A DNA stretch of 45,125 bases from Melioribacter sp. (GCA_003155655.1 PMDS01000063.1:92838-137962); one strand, 5' to 3'; numbered from the stretch's first letter, positions 9,701-19,467 are shown. The notes: generated by a model from the letters alone, not told the origin. A program made the numbers and translations.

Positions 9701-11740
9701 ATGAAAAGATTTTCCATTCTTTTGTTATTTATTATAACAACCATATCCATTTTTGCACAGCAGAAACATGCAATGACCATTGAAGATATGTGGAATATGA
9801 AACGCATTGGCGGTTATGATGTTTCTCCCGACGGAAAAACAATAGCGTTTGCTGCTACCTTTTACGACATGGAAAAAAACAAAGGCAATTCAGATATATA
9901 TTTAATTGATTCGGACGGAAAAAATTTACGCGTACTTAAAAATTCAGACGCCGCTGAAAGTAACCCCAAATTTTCACCCGATGGGAAAAAAATCGCCTAC
10001 GAATTCAAAAACGATATTTGGATTTGCGACCTGGACGGGAAAAATGAAGCACAGCTAACCAATCTTTATACAGGCGCTTCCGGTATGGTTTGGTCTAAAG
10101 ATGGGAAATCAATTTTATTTGTTTCCAGTGTATACCCCGATTGCACTACACAAGATTGCAATGAACAGCGTGACAAAGCTGAAGAGCAAAGCAAAGTAAA
10201 GGCAAAAATATTTACACAGTTAATGTTCAGGCATTGGAATGAATGGCGTGGTGATAAGCGCAGCCATTTATTCTTTATGAATCTTAATACAAAACAGGTT
10301 ATGGATTTAACGCCGGATAGCTATGCGGATGTTCCCCCGCTTGCGCTTGGTAGCGATCAGGATTATTCGTTCTGCCCAACTGATATGGAAATCGCGTTTA
10401 CATTTAATATAGATGCCTGGAAGAAAAACAGCGATACAAAACTTGCATACAGCACTAATAATGAAGTTGCCATAATAAATCCAGGTAATGGCTTTCCTTA
10501 TGATAAAATTTCTACAAGTCCGGGAAATGATAACCAGCCTGTTTATTCTCCTGATGGGAAATACATTGCCTACCGCTCTATGGCACGTGCCGGATTTGAA
10601 TCAGATAAACAAAGCATTATTCTTTTTGAAAGAGCAACACGCAAACAGACAAGTCTGACGGCCAATTTAGATATCTCGATAGGACAAATTTTATGGTCAC
10701 CTGATGGGAAATATATTTATTATGATGCCGACCGTGAAGCATTTCATTCAATATATAAGTTCAAAATTGCTACAAACGAAAACACTCTGCTGTTGAAAGA
10801 CGGTTATAACACAGAGATGAAAATCTCTGCCGACGGAAATACAATATTTTTCAAAAGACAAAAAACAACTTTGCCGACAGAAATATTTTCAATGAATTCA
10901 AATGGCGGGGACGTAAAGCAGGTAACAAACATTAACGGGGCTTTACTTTCGCAAATTCAATTCGGTGAATTCGATACATTCTGGAGTGCCGGTGCAGCCG
11001 GTGCAAAAGTTCAATCAATTATTGTTAAACCGCCTTTCTTTGATGCTAGTAAAAAATATCCATTGATATTTTTAATTCACGGCGGACCGCAGGGTAAGTG
11101 GCCTGATGAATTTCACTACAGGTGGAATCTTCAATTATTCGCCTCGAAAGGATATGTTGTTGTTGCACCCAACCCGAGAGGAAGCACTGGCTACGGACAA
11201 AAATTTACAGATGAAATTTCAGGTGACTGGGGTGGCAAGGTTTATGCAGATTTGATGAACGCCTGCGACTATGCAATTAAAACGTATGAATTCATAGATC
11301 CAAAAAATACTTTCGCTGCTGGCGCATCTTACGGCGGATATATGATTAATTGGTTAGAGGGACACTCAAATAGATTCAATGCCGTTGTTTCTCATGACGG
11401 AGTATACGATATCGAAAGCATGTATGGTTCTACAGAAGAACTATGGTTCCCGGAATGGGAATTGAAAGGTGTGCCGTGGCAGAACAGAACCCTGTATGAA
11501 AAATGGTCGCCAAACCGTTTTGTTAAAAATTTCAAAACACCAATGCTTGTTGTTCATGGCGCATTGGATTTCCGTCTTTCAGAAACCCAGGGATTCGAAC
11601 TTTTTACAGCTTTACAGCGAAAAGGTGTTGAAAGCAAATTACTTTACTTCCCTGATGAATATCACTTTGTAGCAAAACCTCAAAACGCACGTTTGTGGTG
11701 GAATACAATTTTCAACTGGTTTGAAGAACATAAAAAATAG
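9701..11740 (+). CDS. Exported S9 family serine peptidase, DPP5-like
   Basis: This 679-residue prolyl-oligopeptidase-family enzyme releases dipeptides or short peptides from the N terminus of oligopeptides. It starts with a classical signal peptide (hydrophobic FSILLLFIITTISIFA, then QQK), so it acts in the periplasm. Residues ~25-400 form a WD40-like beta-propeller with repeated SPDGKxIxY units. The C-terminal alpha/beta hydrolase has Ser543 in GASYGGY, Asp623 in HGALDFRL and His655 in DEYHF. Spacing and length resemble DPP5 of Porphyromonas gingivalis, but specificity is not proven. It is followed after 8 bases by the YkvA-like gene. Confidence 0.93.
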   Translation: MKRFSILLLFIITTISIFAQQKHAMTIEDMWNMKRIGGYDVSPDGKTIAFAATFYDMEKNKGNSDIYLIDSDGKNLRVLKNSDAAESNPKFSPDGKKIAYEFKNDIWICDLDGKNEAQLTNLYTGASGMVWSKDGKSILFVSSVYPDCTTQDCNEQRDKAEEQSKVKAKIFTQLMFRHWNEWRGDKRSHLFFMNLNTKQVMDLTPDSYADVPPLALGSDQDYSFCPTDMEIAFTFNIDAWKKNSDTKLAYSTNNEVAIINPGNGFPYDKISTSPGNDNQPVYSPDGKYIAYRSMARAGFESDKQSIILFERATRKQTSLTANLDISIGQILWSPDGKYIYYDADREAFHSIYKFKIATNENTLLLKDGYNTEMKISADGNTIFFKRQKTTLPTEIFSMNSNGGDVKQVTNINGALLSQIQFGEFDTFWSAGAAGAKVQSIIVKPPFFDASKKYPLIFLIHGGPQGKWPDEFHYRWNLQLFASKGYVVVAPNPRGSTGYGQKFTDEISGDWGGKVYADLMNACDYAIKTYEFIDPKNTFAAGASYGGYMINWLEGHSNRFNAVVSHDGVYDIESMYGSTEELWFPEWELKGVPWQNRTLYEKWSPNRFVKNFKTPMLVVHGALDFRLSETQGFELFTALQRKGVESKLLYFPDEYHFVAKPQNARLWWNTIFNWFEEHKK

Positions 11741-11748
11741 GGGTCAAA

Positions 11749-12093
11749 ATGAATTACGATTATGACGTAAATCAGTTTAATGAGCAGTATGACAATGAAG
11801 AAAAAGTAGAACAGGCAACCACGTTTGTTGAAGAACGTCTCTGGGAAAAAACAGCACGGGTCGGAAGTAAAATAAGATTTGCAAAAGATGTTAGAGCGCT
11901 CTATAGGTACATGCGTGATAAGAGTGTGCCATGGTATAAAAAATCCGTTGTCGTGGGCGCTTTGATTTATTTTATTACTCCGATTGATTTGATCCCGGAT
12001 TTCATTCCAATTTTTGGTTACCTGGATGATCTTGGAGTAATTATGGCTACGATTAAATTTCTTGGAAAAGAATTAGTACCGTACTATGAATAA
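11749..12093 (+). CDS. YkvA family protein (DUF1232), small membrane protein
   Basis: A 114-residue protein with an acidic, hydrophilic first half and the DUF1232 core in the second half: a hydrophobic segment VVGALIYFITPIDLIPDFIP followed by FGYLDDLGV. The PIDLIPDFIP and DDL residues are the family signature. It probably inserts as a membrane hairpin. No biochemical role is established for the family. It starts 8 bases after the S9 peptidase stop, preceded by GGGG, so the two are likely co-transcribed. Confidence 0.88.
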   Translation: MNYDYDVNQFNEQYDNEEKVEQATTFVEERLWEKTARVGSKIRFAKDVRALYRYMRDKSVPWYKKSVVVGALIYFITPIDLIPDFIPIFGYLDDLGVIMATIKFLGKELVPYYE

Positions 12094-12133
12094 TGGAGAA
12101 TGGAGAATGAAGAATTTAACAGTTTCAGGTGGA

Positions 12134-12156
12134 TTGAGAATTAATTCAATTCTTAA
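12134..12156. repeat. Short inverted repeat of the TTGAGAATT family
   Basis: TTGAGAATT (12134-12142) and AATTCTTAA (12148-12156) pair with one mismatch just upstream of the lipocalin gene. The same TTGAGAATT/AATTCTCAA wording recurs at 12760-12797, around 16425, near 29525 and near 36510, marking a dispersed repeat family. The preceding 12094-12120 contains tandem TGGAGAA copies. Confidence 0.45.
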
Positions 12157-12176
12157 TTAACGGTTAAAAAGGTATT

Positions 12177-12722
12177 ATGAAATTAAAAATAATTTTACAA
12201 AGAATATTTTATTTGGGAGCAATTATGGGTTTATTCAGATGCGGCTCTACAGATTACGCTCCTCTTGATGTTGTTGATAAGGTTGATGTGCAGAAATACA
12301 TTGGCAAATGGTACGAACTTGCCCTGCTTCCAAACAGCTTTGAGAAAGGATGCAATTGCACTACTGCCGAATATAGTGTTATTGATTCTGAAACAATCCG
12401 CGTAATAAATACCTGCAGAAAAGATTCTTCCAAAGGAGAAATAAATCAGGCAAAGGGCAAAGCATTTGTAGTTGAAGGATCTAATAATGCCAAATTGCGT
12501 GTGCAGTTCTTCTGGCCGTTCAGAGGGGACTATTGGATAATTGATTTGGATAAAGAAAATTACAAATACGCTGTTGTTGGTGCGCCAAATAGAAAATATT
12601 TATGGATTCTTTGCCGTACCCCAAAAATGGACGAAGTACTTTTCAACTCGTTAGTAAATAAGTGTGCGGTAAAGGGGTTTGATGTTTCTAAACTTATTAA
12701 AACAAATCAGGATTGTAATTAA
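12177..12722 (+). CDS. Bacterial lipocalin (Blc-like)
   Basis: A 181-residue lipocalin, a beta-barrel that binds hydrophobic ligands such as lysophospholipids at the cell envelope. The lipocalin signature G-x-W appears as YIGKWYELALLPNSFE, followed by alternating strands ending in the family C-terminal helix. The N terminus is hydrophobic (IILQRIFYLGAIMGLF) and ends in RCGS. Cys27 could be a lipidation site, but the preceding LFR is a poor lipobox, so lipoprotein status is uncertain. Extra cysteines (CNC, CR, C) are unusual and suggest disulfides. The ribosome-binding site AAAAAGGT precedes the ATG. Confidence 0.88.
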   Translation: MKLKIILQRIFYLGAIMGLFRCGSTDYAPLDVVDKVDVQKYIGKWYELALLPNSFEKGCNCTTAEYSVIDSETIRVINTCRKDSSKGEINQAKGKAFVVEGSNNAKLRVQFFWPFRGDYWIIDLDKENYKYAVVGAPNRKYLWILCRTPKMDEVLFNSLVNKCAVKGFDVSKLIKTNQDCN

Positions 12723-12759
12723 TATGAACTATTAAGAAATTGAGAACGGCGAACTATTT

Positions 12760-12797
12760 AATTCTCAACCAGCCTATCGGAAGGCGGATTGAGAATT
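12760..12797 (+). terminator. Probable terminator hairpin after the lipocalin gene, also a dispersed repeat
   Basis: AATTCTCAA (12760-12768) and TTGAGAATT (12789-12797) form 9-base arms. The 20-base interior contains an inner GCCTATCGGAAGGC hairpin. A run of Ts follows directly (ATTTTTTTAAA), which fits intrinsic termination of the S9-ykvA-lipocalin run. The same motif set occurs near 16425-16460, 29525 and 36482. Confidence 0.55.
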
Positions 12798-12985
12798 ATT
12801 TTTTTAAAATTATTTCAATTCTCCTTTTTTTTAATTAAATATTATTAAGAAATATCCCTTCCACATTCTAAATTGGGAATAACTGAATAATTTTAATACA
12901 ACGGGGTATTTTGTTGAAGTGAGTCGTGGCGTTTCAGAATGCTGAATATAATTAAGTCAATTTTACATAATTAAATGGACTAGTT

Positions 12986-15900
12986 ATGAGCCAACAAGAA
13001 ATCGAAAAACAAATTAAATCCATTCCTGGTAATGAACCGGTTCTTGAAAAACTTTATGAGCTTCTTGATTCAGAAAACGCTATTGCATTTGTTGGTGCTG
13101 GTGCCTCTGCTGGGTTATGGCCAATGTGGGATGAGTTTCTCAAAAATTTTATTGAATATACTTTAGTTCTAGGAAAAATAAACCAGCCTGAATCCGAATA
13201 TTTTTTAAAAAAATATTCTCAAGAACCTTTGAAAATTGCTCAGCAATTGAAAAATAAAATAGGAGAGCCAAATTATTTCGATTATCTCCATAACACTTTT
13301 AAGGATAAACTTTCTCAACAGACAGGTGGTGCCTTTACTTTAAATCATAGATTATTATTACAACTTCCAATACACAATTATGTAACCTTAAACTATGATG
13401 CCGGGTTAACAAATGCCAGAGCTGATTTATATCCCAAAGCCACAACCTCTTATTTTTTCTGGGATCAGGAAGAGATTAGAAAAATTCGTGAACGTGGTTA
13501 TGAAAGATTAGTATTACATGCTCACGGTCGTCATGACAGAGCTAATTCTATTGTATTGACATTAGATGATTATAGAAGAGCCTATGACAACTCCGCTTTC
13601 GTGAGGTTATTAAATGATATTTTTAATTATGAACAATTATTGTTCGTTGGTTTCGGAATGGGCGACCCGTATATAAATTATTTGTTCAATAACATCAAAA
13701 AAGATAGTTCCAAAACATCCTTTCGGCATATTGCTCTTGTTGGTTTAAATAATATGGAAATGCAAGTTGCACATCTACACAGGGACGGTATTGAAATGAT
13801 TTATGGTGCAAGTGTTTTGTTTTATCCCATAGAGAACCAACACAAGGCTTTACAAGAATGGTTGATTATGTTGGCAGAGAAATATAAGACCTCTCCCGGA
13901 AGCAGCACTGCAAAAGAGACTATACCATTACCGTCTTCACCAGAAATAAAAGCTGCGATCAAAGATAAATACATTCATAAACCGACAGATGATGAAAATT
14001 TTAAAGGTAGGTCACAGGATTTTATTACTTTGAATCGTTGGGCTAATGATCCGGATACACGAACAATTGCTATAACCGGAATTGGCGGGCAGGGCAAAAC
14101 TGCTTTAACCGGACGCTGGTTAAAACAGGAGCGAATTGAAAATCTAAAAAATGTTCCTGTTCTTTATTGGAGTTTTTATGAAGATTTGGACGTACAAAAA
14201 TTTTTAGAGGAAGTCGTAAATTTTTGTTCACCGATAGTTAGGATAATCGGCAAGCCCAAAACTGAACCTGTCTCATTTATTCTTAGTGTGGTTCAGCAAG
14301 CCCGCTTGTTATTAGTATTGGATGGTATCGAAGTGCTGCAGGAAGATGTCTCAAGTCCCAATCATGGAAGAATAAGTCATCCTTTATTATTTCCGTTCCT
14401 ACAAAATTGGGTAAGGATACCACATAAGGGATTGATGATTTTAACAAGCCGTTTCCATTTCCCTCAACTACAACAATACAGCGGTATTGGTTTTCACCAT
14501 TTAGACCTTTTTAGGTTAAGTCAAGAAGAAGGTGTTGCATTACTAAAAAAATTAAATGTCATCGGTGATCAACAAATTTTAGGAAATTATGTTGAAAGAT
14601 TATTTGGACATCCATTAGCGTTGCGTGTTCTTGCTAGTGCAGTAAAGAGAATCTACTTCGGTGATCTTTCTCAGTTTAATGGCGAACAGCTATTAAGTGA
14701 TGAAGATGACAACAGATTAAACGAAAAGTTAAAACATTTACTGAATTTTTATGAAAAACAATTAAAGGGCGGACAAAAAGAATTGCTTGGCATTATTAGT
14801 CTCTTTAAACGCCCTGTTGAAATAAAAAGTTTTGTAACCCTGTTAAGCAAAATGAAATCTCTTGAGAACACACCTTTGGCAAAAGCTGATGTTTATACAG
14901 TAGAAGAACAAATTAAAGTATTGATAGATGATTTCCTAATTGAAAAGACAAAAGATGGCATTACTACACACCCTATAATTCGTGACTATTTCCGTTCTGG
15001 TTGCAAAATAACAGGCTCCAGACGTGAAGTAGCTGATTTTCTAAAATCCAGACCTGGTGCAGAAAGACCAAAGAATATTGAGGAAGTGCATGATCTTGTT
15101 GAAGCAGTACAATTATTATGTGACGAAAAAGAGTTTAAGGCGGCTGAAAATTTATTTACAGCACGATTGGCACAAGGAGGTTATGGATTTAACGTATTCC
15201 TTAGTCTTCCCGCTATTATTGAAGGTTTGGAATGTGTTCTGGCATTTGTTGGCGCTCAAGATAAAATAATTAATGTTGAAAAGATCTTAGGGAAAAGTTT
15301 TGTTGCATTTCATTGTACTGGTGTTTCTCTTTATAATTATTATCTTGGAAATCTTGAAAATGCAATTGAATGGTGTCATCAATCGCTGGAAATCAACAAA
15401 CAATTAAATTTTATATCTGCTCAAACTATTAATTTGTATGCAATATCATCAATTGAATTATCAATGGGTAATATTAAAAAGGCTATTGAAACAGTATCTC
15501 TAGCATTAACATGTTCTTTTGAGATCAAAGATTTAAATAATTTTAGGAGTGAATTTGCATACAAAGCATATTATCAATTTCTTTTAGGTAACTCCAAACA
15601 GGCATACAAAGATTTTGAATTTGCCCTCCTCTGTACACAAAAAATAAAATCTAATGCAAAACAATTGTCATCCATTTGGGGAAATCAACAAGCTGAATTT
15701 TTCATCCGTATTCATGCCTGGAAACAATTTAAAGAAGTAAATGCTCGGAACATTAAAGTTTGTACCGAATATCTATGGAACGATACATATGCATTTTGCT
15801 ATTTTCTCCAGGGCTGGTATGAAATTTACAATAATCAATTAATCAAAGCAGAAAATGAATTGTCCAAAGCAGAACAGATTCTGCGACCTTCCGGCATGCT

Positions 15901-16393
15901 GGAACATATTTGTAGATTAGACTGGGTCTGGGCTTTACTTGCAGAAGCAAAAGAAGATTACCAAAAGGGTTTGAAACATGTCAATGATGCATTACTTGTT
16001 TGTGCTGATAAAGGATTTCGTTTATGGCAGGCTGATAATTTTGTTTTACGTGGGCGTTTATATCTATTACAATTCAATAAAGAGAATAAACAAAATAGAG
16101 ATCTGTTGGAAAAAGCCGGAGATGATGGCAGGAGAGCTTTAGAAATTGCTGAAAATACGGGCTATATTTGGGCTAAAGTGGACGCGATAAAACTACTTAG
16201 TTCCTACCATCAAACAAGAGAACGGATTCCAGATATAGATAAAGAAAAGGAGAAAGAATTTGCCCAACGTCATTCTAAAGAGGCAGCTGAAATAGAAAAA
16301 GGGCTGTACCTAACAGAAAAAGAAATGGAGGAGCTTAAAGAGCAGGCAAGAAAGGAATTCGAAGAACAAACCAAAGATTGGGACAAAAAATAA
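12986..16393 (+). CDS. SIR2-STAND NTPase-TPR protein, Avs5-like antiviral sensor candidate
   Basis: A 1135-residue three-part protein. Residues ~25-290 are a SIR2-like NADase domain: FVGAGAS (35-41), TLNYD with Asn136, HAHG with His180, and VGFGMGDP (221-228). Residues ~340-680 are a STAND/NB-ARC NTPase: GIGGQGKT Walker A (365-372), LLLVLDG Walker B (441-447), LTSR sensor (486-489) and GHPLALR (541-547), followed by a winged-helix region. The rest is TPR-like helical repeats with a charged coiled tail. Known SIR2-STAND proteins (Avs5) recognise phage proteins through the TPR part and then deplete NAD+. All SIR2 and NTPase key residues are present, so it looks intact. It stands alone, with repeats on both flanks. 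The phage trigger is unknown. Confidence 0.88.
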   Translation: MSQQEIEKQIKSIPGNEPVLEKLYELLDSENAIAFVGAGASAGLWPMWDEFLKNFIEYTLVLGKINQPESEYFLKKYSQEPLKIAQQLKNKIGEPNYFDYLHNTFKDKLSQQTGGAFTLNHRLLLQLPIHNYVTLNYDAGLTNARADLYPKATTSYFFWDQEEIRKIRERGYERLVLHAHGRHDRANSIVLTLDDYRRAYDNSAFVRLLNDIFNYEQLLFVGFGMGDPYINYLFNNIKKDSSKTSFRHIALVGLNNMEMQVAHLHRDGIEMIYGASVLFYPIENQHKALQEWLIMLAEKYKTSPGSSTAKETIPLPSSPEIKAAIKDKYIHKPTDDENFKGRSQDFITLNRWANDPDTRTIAITGIGGQGKTALTGRWLKQERIENLKNVPVLYWSFYEDLDVQKFLEEVVNFCSPIVRIIGKPKTEPVSFILSVVQQARLLLVLDGIEVLQEDVSSPNHGRISHPLLFPFLQNWVRIPHKGLMILTSRFHFPQLQQYSGIGFHHLDLFRLSQEEGVALLKKLNVIGDQQILGNYVERLFGHPLALRVLASAVKRIYFGDLSQFNGEQLLSDEDDNRLNEKLKHLLNFYEKQLKGGQKELLGIISLFKRPVEIKSFVTLLSKMKSLENTPLAKADVYTVEEQIKVLIDDFLIEKTKDGITTHPIIRDYFRSGCKITGSRREVADFLKSRPGAERPKNIEEVHDLVEAVQLLCDEKEFKAAENLFTARLAQGGYGFNVFLSLPAIIEGLECVLAFVGAQDKIINVEKILGKSFVAFHCTGVSLYNYYLGNLENAIEWCHQSLEINKQLNFISAQTINLYAISSIELSMGNIKKAIETVSLALTCSFEIKDLNNFRSEFAYKAYYQFLLGNSKQAYKDFEFALLCTQKIKSNAKQLSSIWGNQQAEFFIRIHAWKQFKEVNARNIKVCTEYLWNDTYAFCYFLQGWYEIYNNQLIKAENELSKAEQILRPSGMLEHICRLDWVWALLAEAKEDYQKGLKHVNDALLVCADKGFRLWQADNFVLRGRLYLLQFNKENKQNRDLLEKAGDDGRRALEIAENTGYIWAKVDAIKLLSSYHQTRERIPDIDKEKEKEFAQRHSKEAAEIEKGLYLTEKEMEELKEQARKEFEEQTKDWDKK

Positions 16394-16397
16394 TAAT

Positions 16398-16417
16398 TGA
16401 GCCCTTCGGCAAGCTCA
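16398..16417. repeat. Dispersed hairpin repeat after the SIR2-STAND gene
   Basis: TGAGC and GCTCA enclose CCCTTCGGCAA. It starts 5 bases after the gene's stop codon. It is followed at 16425-16462 by TTGAGAATT and AGCCTACCGGCAA pieces that match the element at 12760-12797 on the other side of the gene. It may act as a weak terminator, though no T-run follows. Confidence 0.45.
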
Positions 16418-16548
16418 GGGTAAAAATTGAGAATTGCGAATTGAGATCAGCCTACCGGCAATGTATTGTTTAGCAATTCGATCAACAGAACTATATATAA
16501 TTCAACCTTGTTTTATATTATAATACCAATTATAAAATCAGCTGGTTT

Positions 16549-17373
16549 ATGCAAAGATTAAATGACCTAAAAAATTTTAGTGAGGGGCTTCCTACACAGG
16601 AAAAGAAAACACCTCTTCTTTTTGTAGGGCATGGCAGCCCGATGAATGCTATTGAGGAAAACGAATTCAACAAAAAATGGGAAGCACTTGGAAATGAAAT
16701 TGAAAAACCAACCGCAATACTATGCATATCCGCACATTGGGAAACAAACGGTACATTTGTTACAGCGATGGAGATACCAAGAACAATTCACGATTTTTAT
16801 GGCTTTCCAAATGAGCTATTCAATGTTGAATATCCAGCGCCGGGAAATGTCTCTCTTGCACTCGAGACAAAACAAACGATTAATAAAACAGAAGTAATGC
16901 TTGATAATGAATGGGGACTTGACCACGGAACCTGGAGTGTGCTAAAACATTTTTATCCAAATGCAGATGTGCCGGTTGTTCAGTTGAGTATTGACCACAA
17001 TAAACCCGCCAAGTGGCATTACGAACTTGCTAAGGAAATTTCTTGCTTGAGAAATAAAGGTGTGCTTATTATGGGCAGTGGAAATATTGTACACAATTTA
17101 AGTCTGGTTGACTGGCATAATCCTAATAATGGATATGACTGGGCAATAAATATCAGTGAAAAATTTAAATCATTAATTGAAGAAAATAATCATGAAGAAC
17201 TTATTAATTACAGTAATCTTGGAAAAGAAGCGCAATTGGCAATTCCAACACCTGAGCATTTTCTGCCTCTTCTTTATGTTCTGGCTTTAAAAGGAAAAGA
17301 TGAAACAATAAATTTTTTCAATGACTCAATTGTTATGGGGTCTCTTTCAATGACTTCGTTATTAATTAGCTAG
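16549..17373 (+). CDS. ygiD: DODA-type extradiol ring-opening dioxygenase (YgiD-like)
   Basis: This 274-residue protein belongs to the LigB/DODA superfamily, whose E. coli member YgiD is a zinc-dependent 4,5-DOPA extradiol dioxygenase. Conserved metal-site histidines are visible: VGHGSPM (His28), SAHWET (His63) and GNIVHNL (about His183), with a further His in PTPEHFLPL and the TIHDFYGFP motif. The natural substrate in this organism is unknown, and many homologues are annotated only by family. The start at 16549 has a weak ribosome-binding site. There is no clear operon partner. Confidence 0.88.
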   Translation: MQRLNDLKNFSEGLPTQEKKTPLLFVGHGSPMNAIEENEFNKKWEALGNEIEKPTAILCISAHWETNGTFVTAMEIPRTIHDFYGFPNELFNVEYPAPGNVSLALETKQTINKTEVMLDNEWGLDHGTWSVLKHFYPNADVPVVQLSIDHNKPAKWHYELAKEISCLRNKGVLIMGSGNIVHNLSLVDWHNPNNGYDWAINISEKFKSLIEENNHEELINYSNLGKEAQLAIPTPEHFLPLLYVLALKGKDETINFFNDSIVMGSLSMTSLLIS

Positions 17374-17560
17374 AAATTCCAGGGGTGAAATAACTGCTCA
17401 CATATGCGCAAGAATTAAAAAAATATGGTTTATTCACAAACTTTAGTAGAAAACCCAAACGTAATTCTTACACAAATGATATATTTGGAAGTAAAATAAT
17501 AGAAAATATTTTCCCTAATAAATCACAAACAAATTTTTGAATTGATAAAGGAGTATTTTT

Positions 17561-18547
17561 ATGAATACAAGAACACTTGGCAAAGATGGTCCTGTTGTGT
17601 CAGCTTTAGGACTTGGCTGCATGGGCATGTCGGAATTTTATGGGAAAACCGATGACGATGAATCCATAGCAACCATTCACAGGGCGCTTGAACTTGGGAT
17701 ATTTTTTCTTGACACTGCCGACATGTATGGTGTATGCAAAAATGAAGAGCTGGTAGGCAAAGCAATTAAGGGAAAGCGCGATAAAGTTTTTCTTGCAACA
17801 AAATTCGGAAATGTGCGCGGTCCAAATGGTGAATTTCTTGGCGTGAACGGCAAACCGGAATACGTTCGTTCTGCATGCGATGCCAGCTTAAAACGTCTTG
17901 GCACTGATGTGATCGATCTTTATTACCAGCATCGTGTAGATACTACAGTGCCGATTGAAGAAACAGTTGGAGCTATGGCTGAACTTGTGAAAGAAGGCAA
18001 GGTAAAATATCTTGGACTTTCGGAAGCTGCACCTCCAACAATACGCCGGGCAAACAAAGTGCATCAAATTACTGCTCTTCAAACTGAATATTCTTTGTGG
18101 ACACGCGATGTAGAAATTGAAATTCTTTCAACATGCCGTGAGCTTGGAATTGGCTTTGTTGCTTACAGCCCGATAGGCCGCGGATTTTTTGCATCAAGAT
18201 TCAAATCTGAAAATGATTTTGGCGAGGAAGATTTCAGGAAAAACCACCCGCGTTTTCACGGTGAGAATTTTGAACATAATTTAAAATTCCTGAATAAAAT
18301 TGAAGATATAGCAAAAGAAAAAAATTGTACACCGGCACAGCTCTCGCTTGCATGGCTGCTTGCACAGGGACAGGATATAGTTCCAATACCCGGAACCAAA
18401 AGAATTAAGTACCTGGAGGAAAATGCGAAAGCAACCGGAATAAAATTAAGCCAGGATGATCTTCAAAAAATTAACGAAGCAGCCCCCATTGGTATTACTG
18501 CAGGACTGCGCTATCCGGAAAGGTCTATTAATACAGTGAATAAATAA
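17561..18547 (+). CDS. Aldo/keto reductase
   Basis: A 328-residue NADPH-dependent TIM-barrel oxidoreductase that reduces aldehydes or ketones. The catalytic tetrad is visible: Asp51 and Tyr56 in DTADMYG, Lys81 in ATKFGN and His in YYQHRVD. The C-terminal cofactor region VPIPGTKR is conserved. The overall sequence looks like the AKR13/YajO-type group ([20 protein letters not shown]). A strong AAAGGAG ribosome-binding site lies ahead of the ATG. The substrate is not predictable. Confidence 0.95.
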   Translation: MNTRTLGKDGPVVSALGLGCMGMSEFYGKTDDDESIATIHRALELGIFFLDTADMYGVCKNEELVGKAIKGKRDKVFLATKFGNVRGPNGEFLGVNGKPEYVRSACDASLKRLGTDVIDLYYQHRVDTTVPIEETVGAMAELVKEGKVKYLGLSEAAPPTIRRANKVHQITALQTEYSLWTRDVEIEILSTCRELGIGFVAYSPIGRGFFASRFKSENDFGEEDFRKNHPRFHGENFEHNLKFLNKIEDIAKEKNCTPAQLSLAWLLAQGQDIVPIPGTKRIKYLEENAKATGIKLSQDDLQKINEAAPIGITAGLRYPERSINTVNK

Positions 18548-18588
18548 TTTGTCAATAATAAATTGTTCAAATAATTAACTTTATAAAT

Positions 18589-19467
18589 ATGTTTTCTATC
18601 ATACGCACATCAAGTGAAAACAAAGATTTTCGTGAACTTATTATTCAATTAGATAACGATTTAAATGCGCGTTACGGAAAAGAGCAGTCTGAATATGACA
18701 AACATAACGTTATTGAATTAATTGATACAGTAGTTGTCGCTTATGACGGTAATCAGCCTGTTGGATGCGGATGTTTCAAACAATACGGCAATGAAACAAT
18801 TGAGATCAAACGGATGTTTGTAAAAAATGAAATGCGCGGCAAAGGGATCTCTAAAATGATATTAAAAGAATTGGAATATTGGGCGGAAGAAAAAGGTTAC
18901 TTGTATTCCATTCTTGAAACGGGTATTGGTCAGCCTGAGGCAATTGGCCTTTATGAAAAATTTAACTATAAAAGAATTGATAATTACGGTCAGTATGCAA
19001 ATATGCCAAATAGTGTTTGTATGAAGAAAACACTTGTTAAAAGAATTAACTACAAAATTGTTGACGGCTATAACAAAATGGATTTTTCACGCGTCACAGA
19101 AATGCTTTCAAAATCTTATTGGAGCCCGGGAATTAAAATAAATGAGGTTGAAAAGGGCGCGCTGAATTCTGCTCTTGTAGTAGGTGTCTTTACAATTAAG
19201 GGAGTACAAATAGGTTATGCACGTGCAATTTCTGATAAAACACGCTTTGCATACATTCTGGATGTTTATGTGGACGAAGGTTTCAGAAAAAATGGTATCG
19301 GACAGGAAATGATAAAATATATTCTTAACCATGAAGAATTAAAGGATGTATACAATTGGACGCTGATTACCAAGGATGCTCATGAAGTTTATAAAAAAGT
19401 TGGTTTTGAAGTAAATAATCGCCCAAACGATTGGATGGTAATAAAAAAAGAAAGACCGGAGCGATAA
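18589..19467 (+). CDS. Tandem GNAT acetyltransferase (two GNAT domains fused)
   Basis: A 292-residue protein made of two complete GNAT folds that transfer acetyl groups from acetyl-CoA. The N-terminal domain (~1-145) has the motif A loop MRGKGISKMIL; the C-terminal domain (~150-292) has FRKNGIGQEMI. The halves are of similar length but diverged, so this is either an old duplication or a fusion of two genes. One domain may have lost activity. No ribosome-binding site is clear. The substrate is unknown. The gene lies 42 bases after the aldo/keto reductase and 58 before the Nudix gene, all on the plus strand. Confidence 0.9.
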   Translation: MFSIIRTSSENKDFRELIIQLDNDLNARYGKEQSEYDKHNVIELIDTVVVAYDGNQPVGCGCFKQYGNETIEIKRMFVKNEMRGKGISKMILKELEYWAEEKGYLYSILETGIGQPEAIGLYEKFNYKRIDNYGQYANMPNSVCMKKTLVKRINYKIVDGYNKMDFSRVTEMLSKSYWSPGIKINEVEKGALNSALVVGVFTIKGVQIGYARAISDKTRFAYILDVYVDEGFRKNGIGQEMIKYILNHEELKDVYNWTLITKDAHEVYKKVGFEVNNRPNDWMVIKKERPER

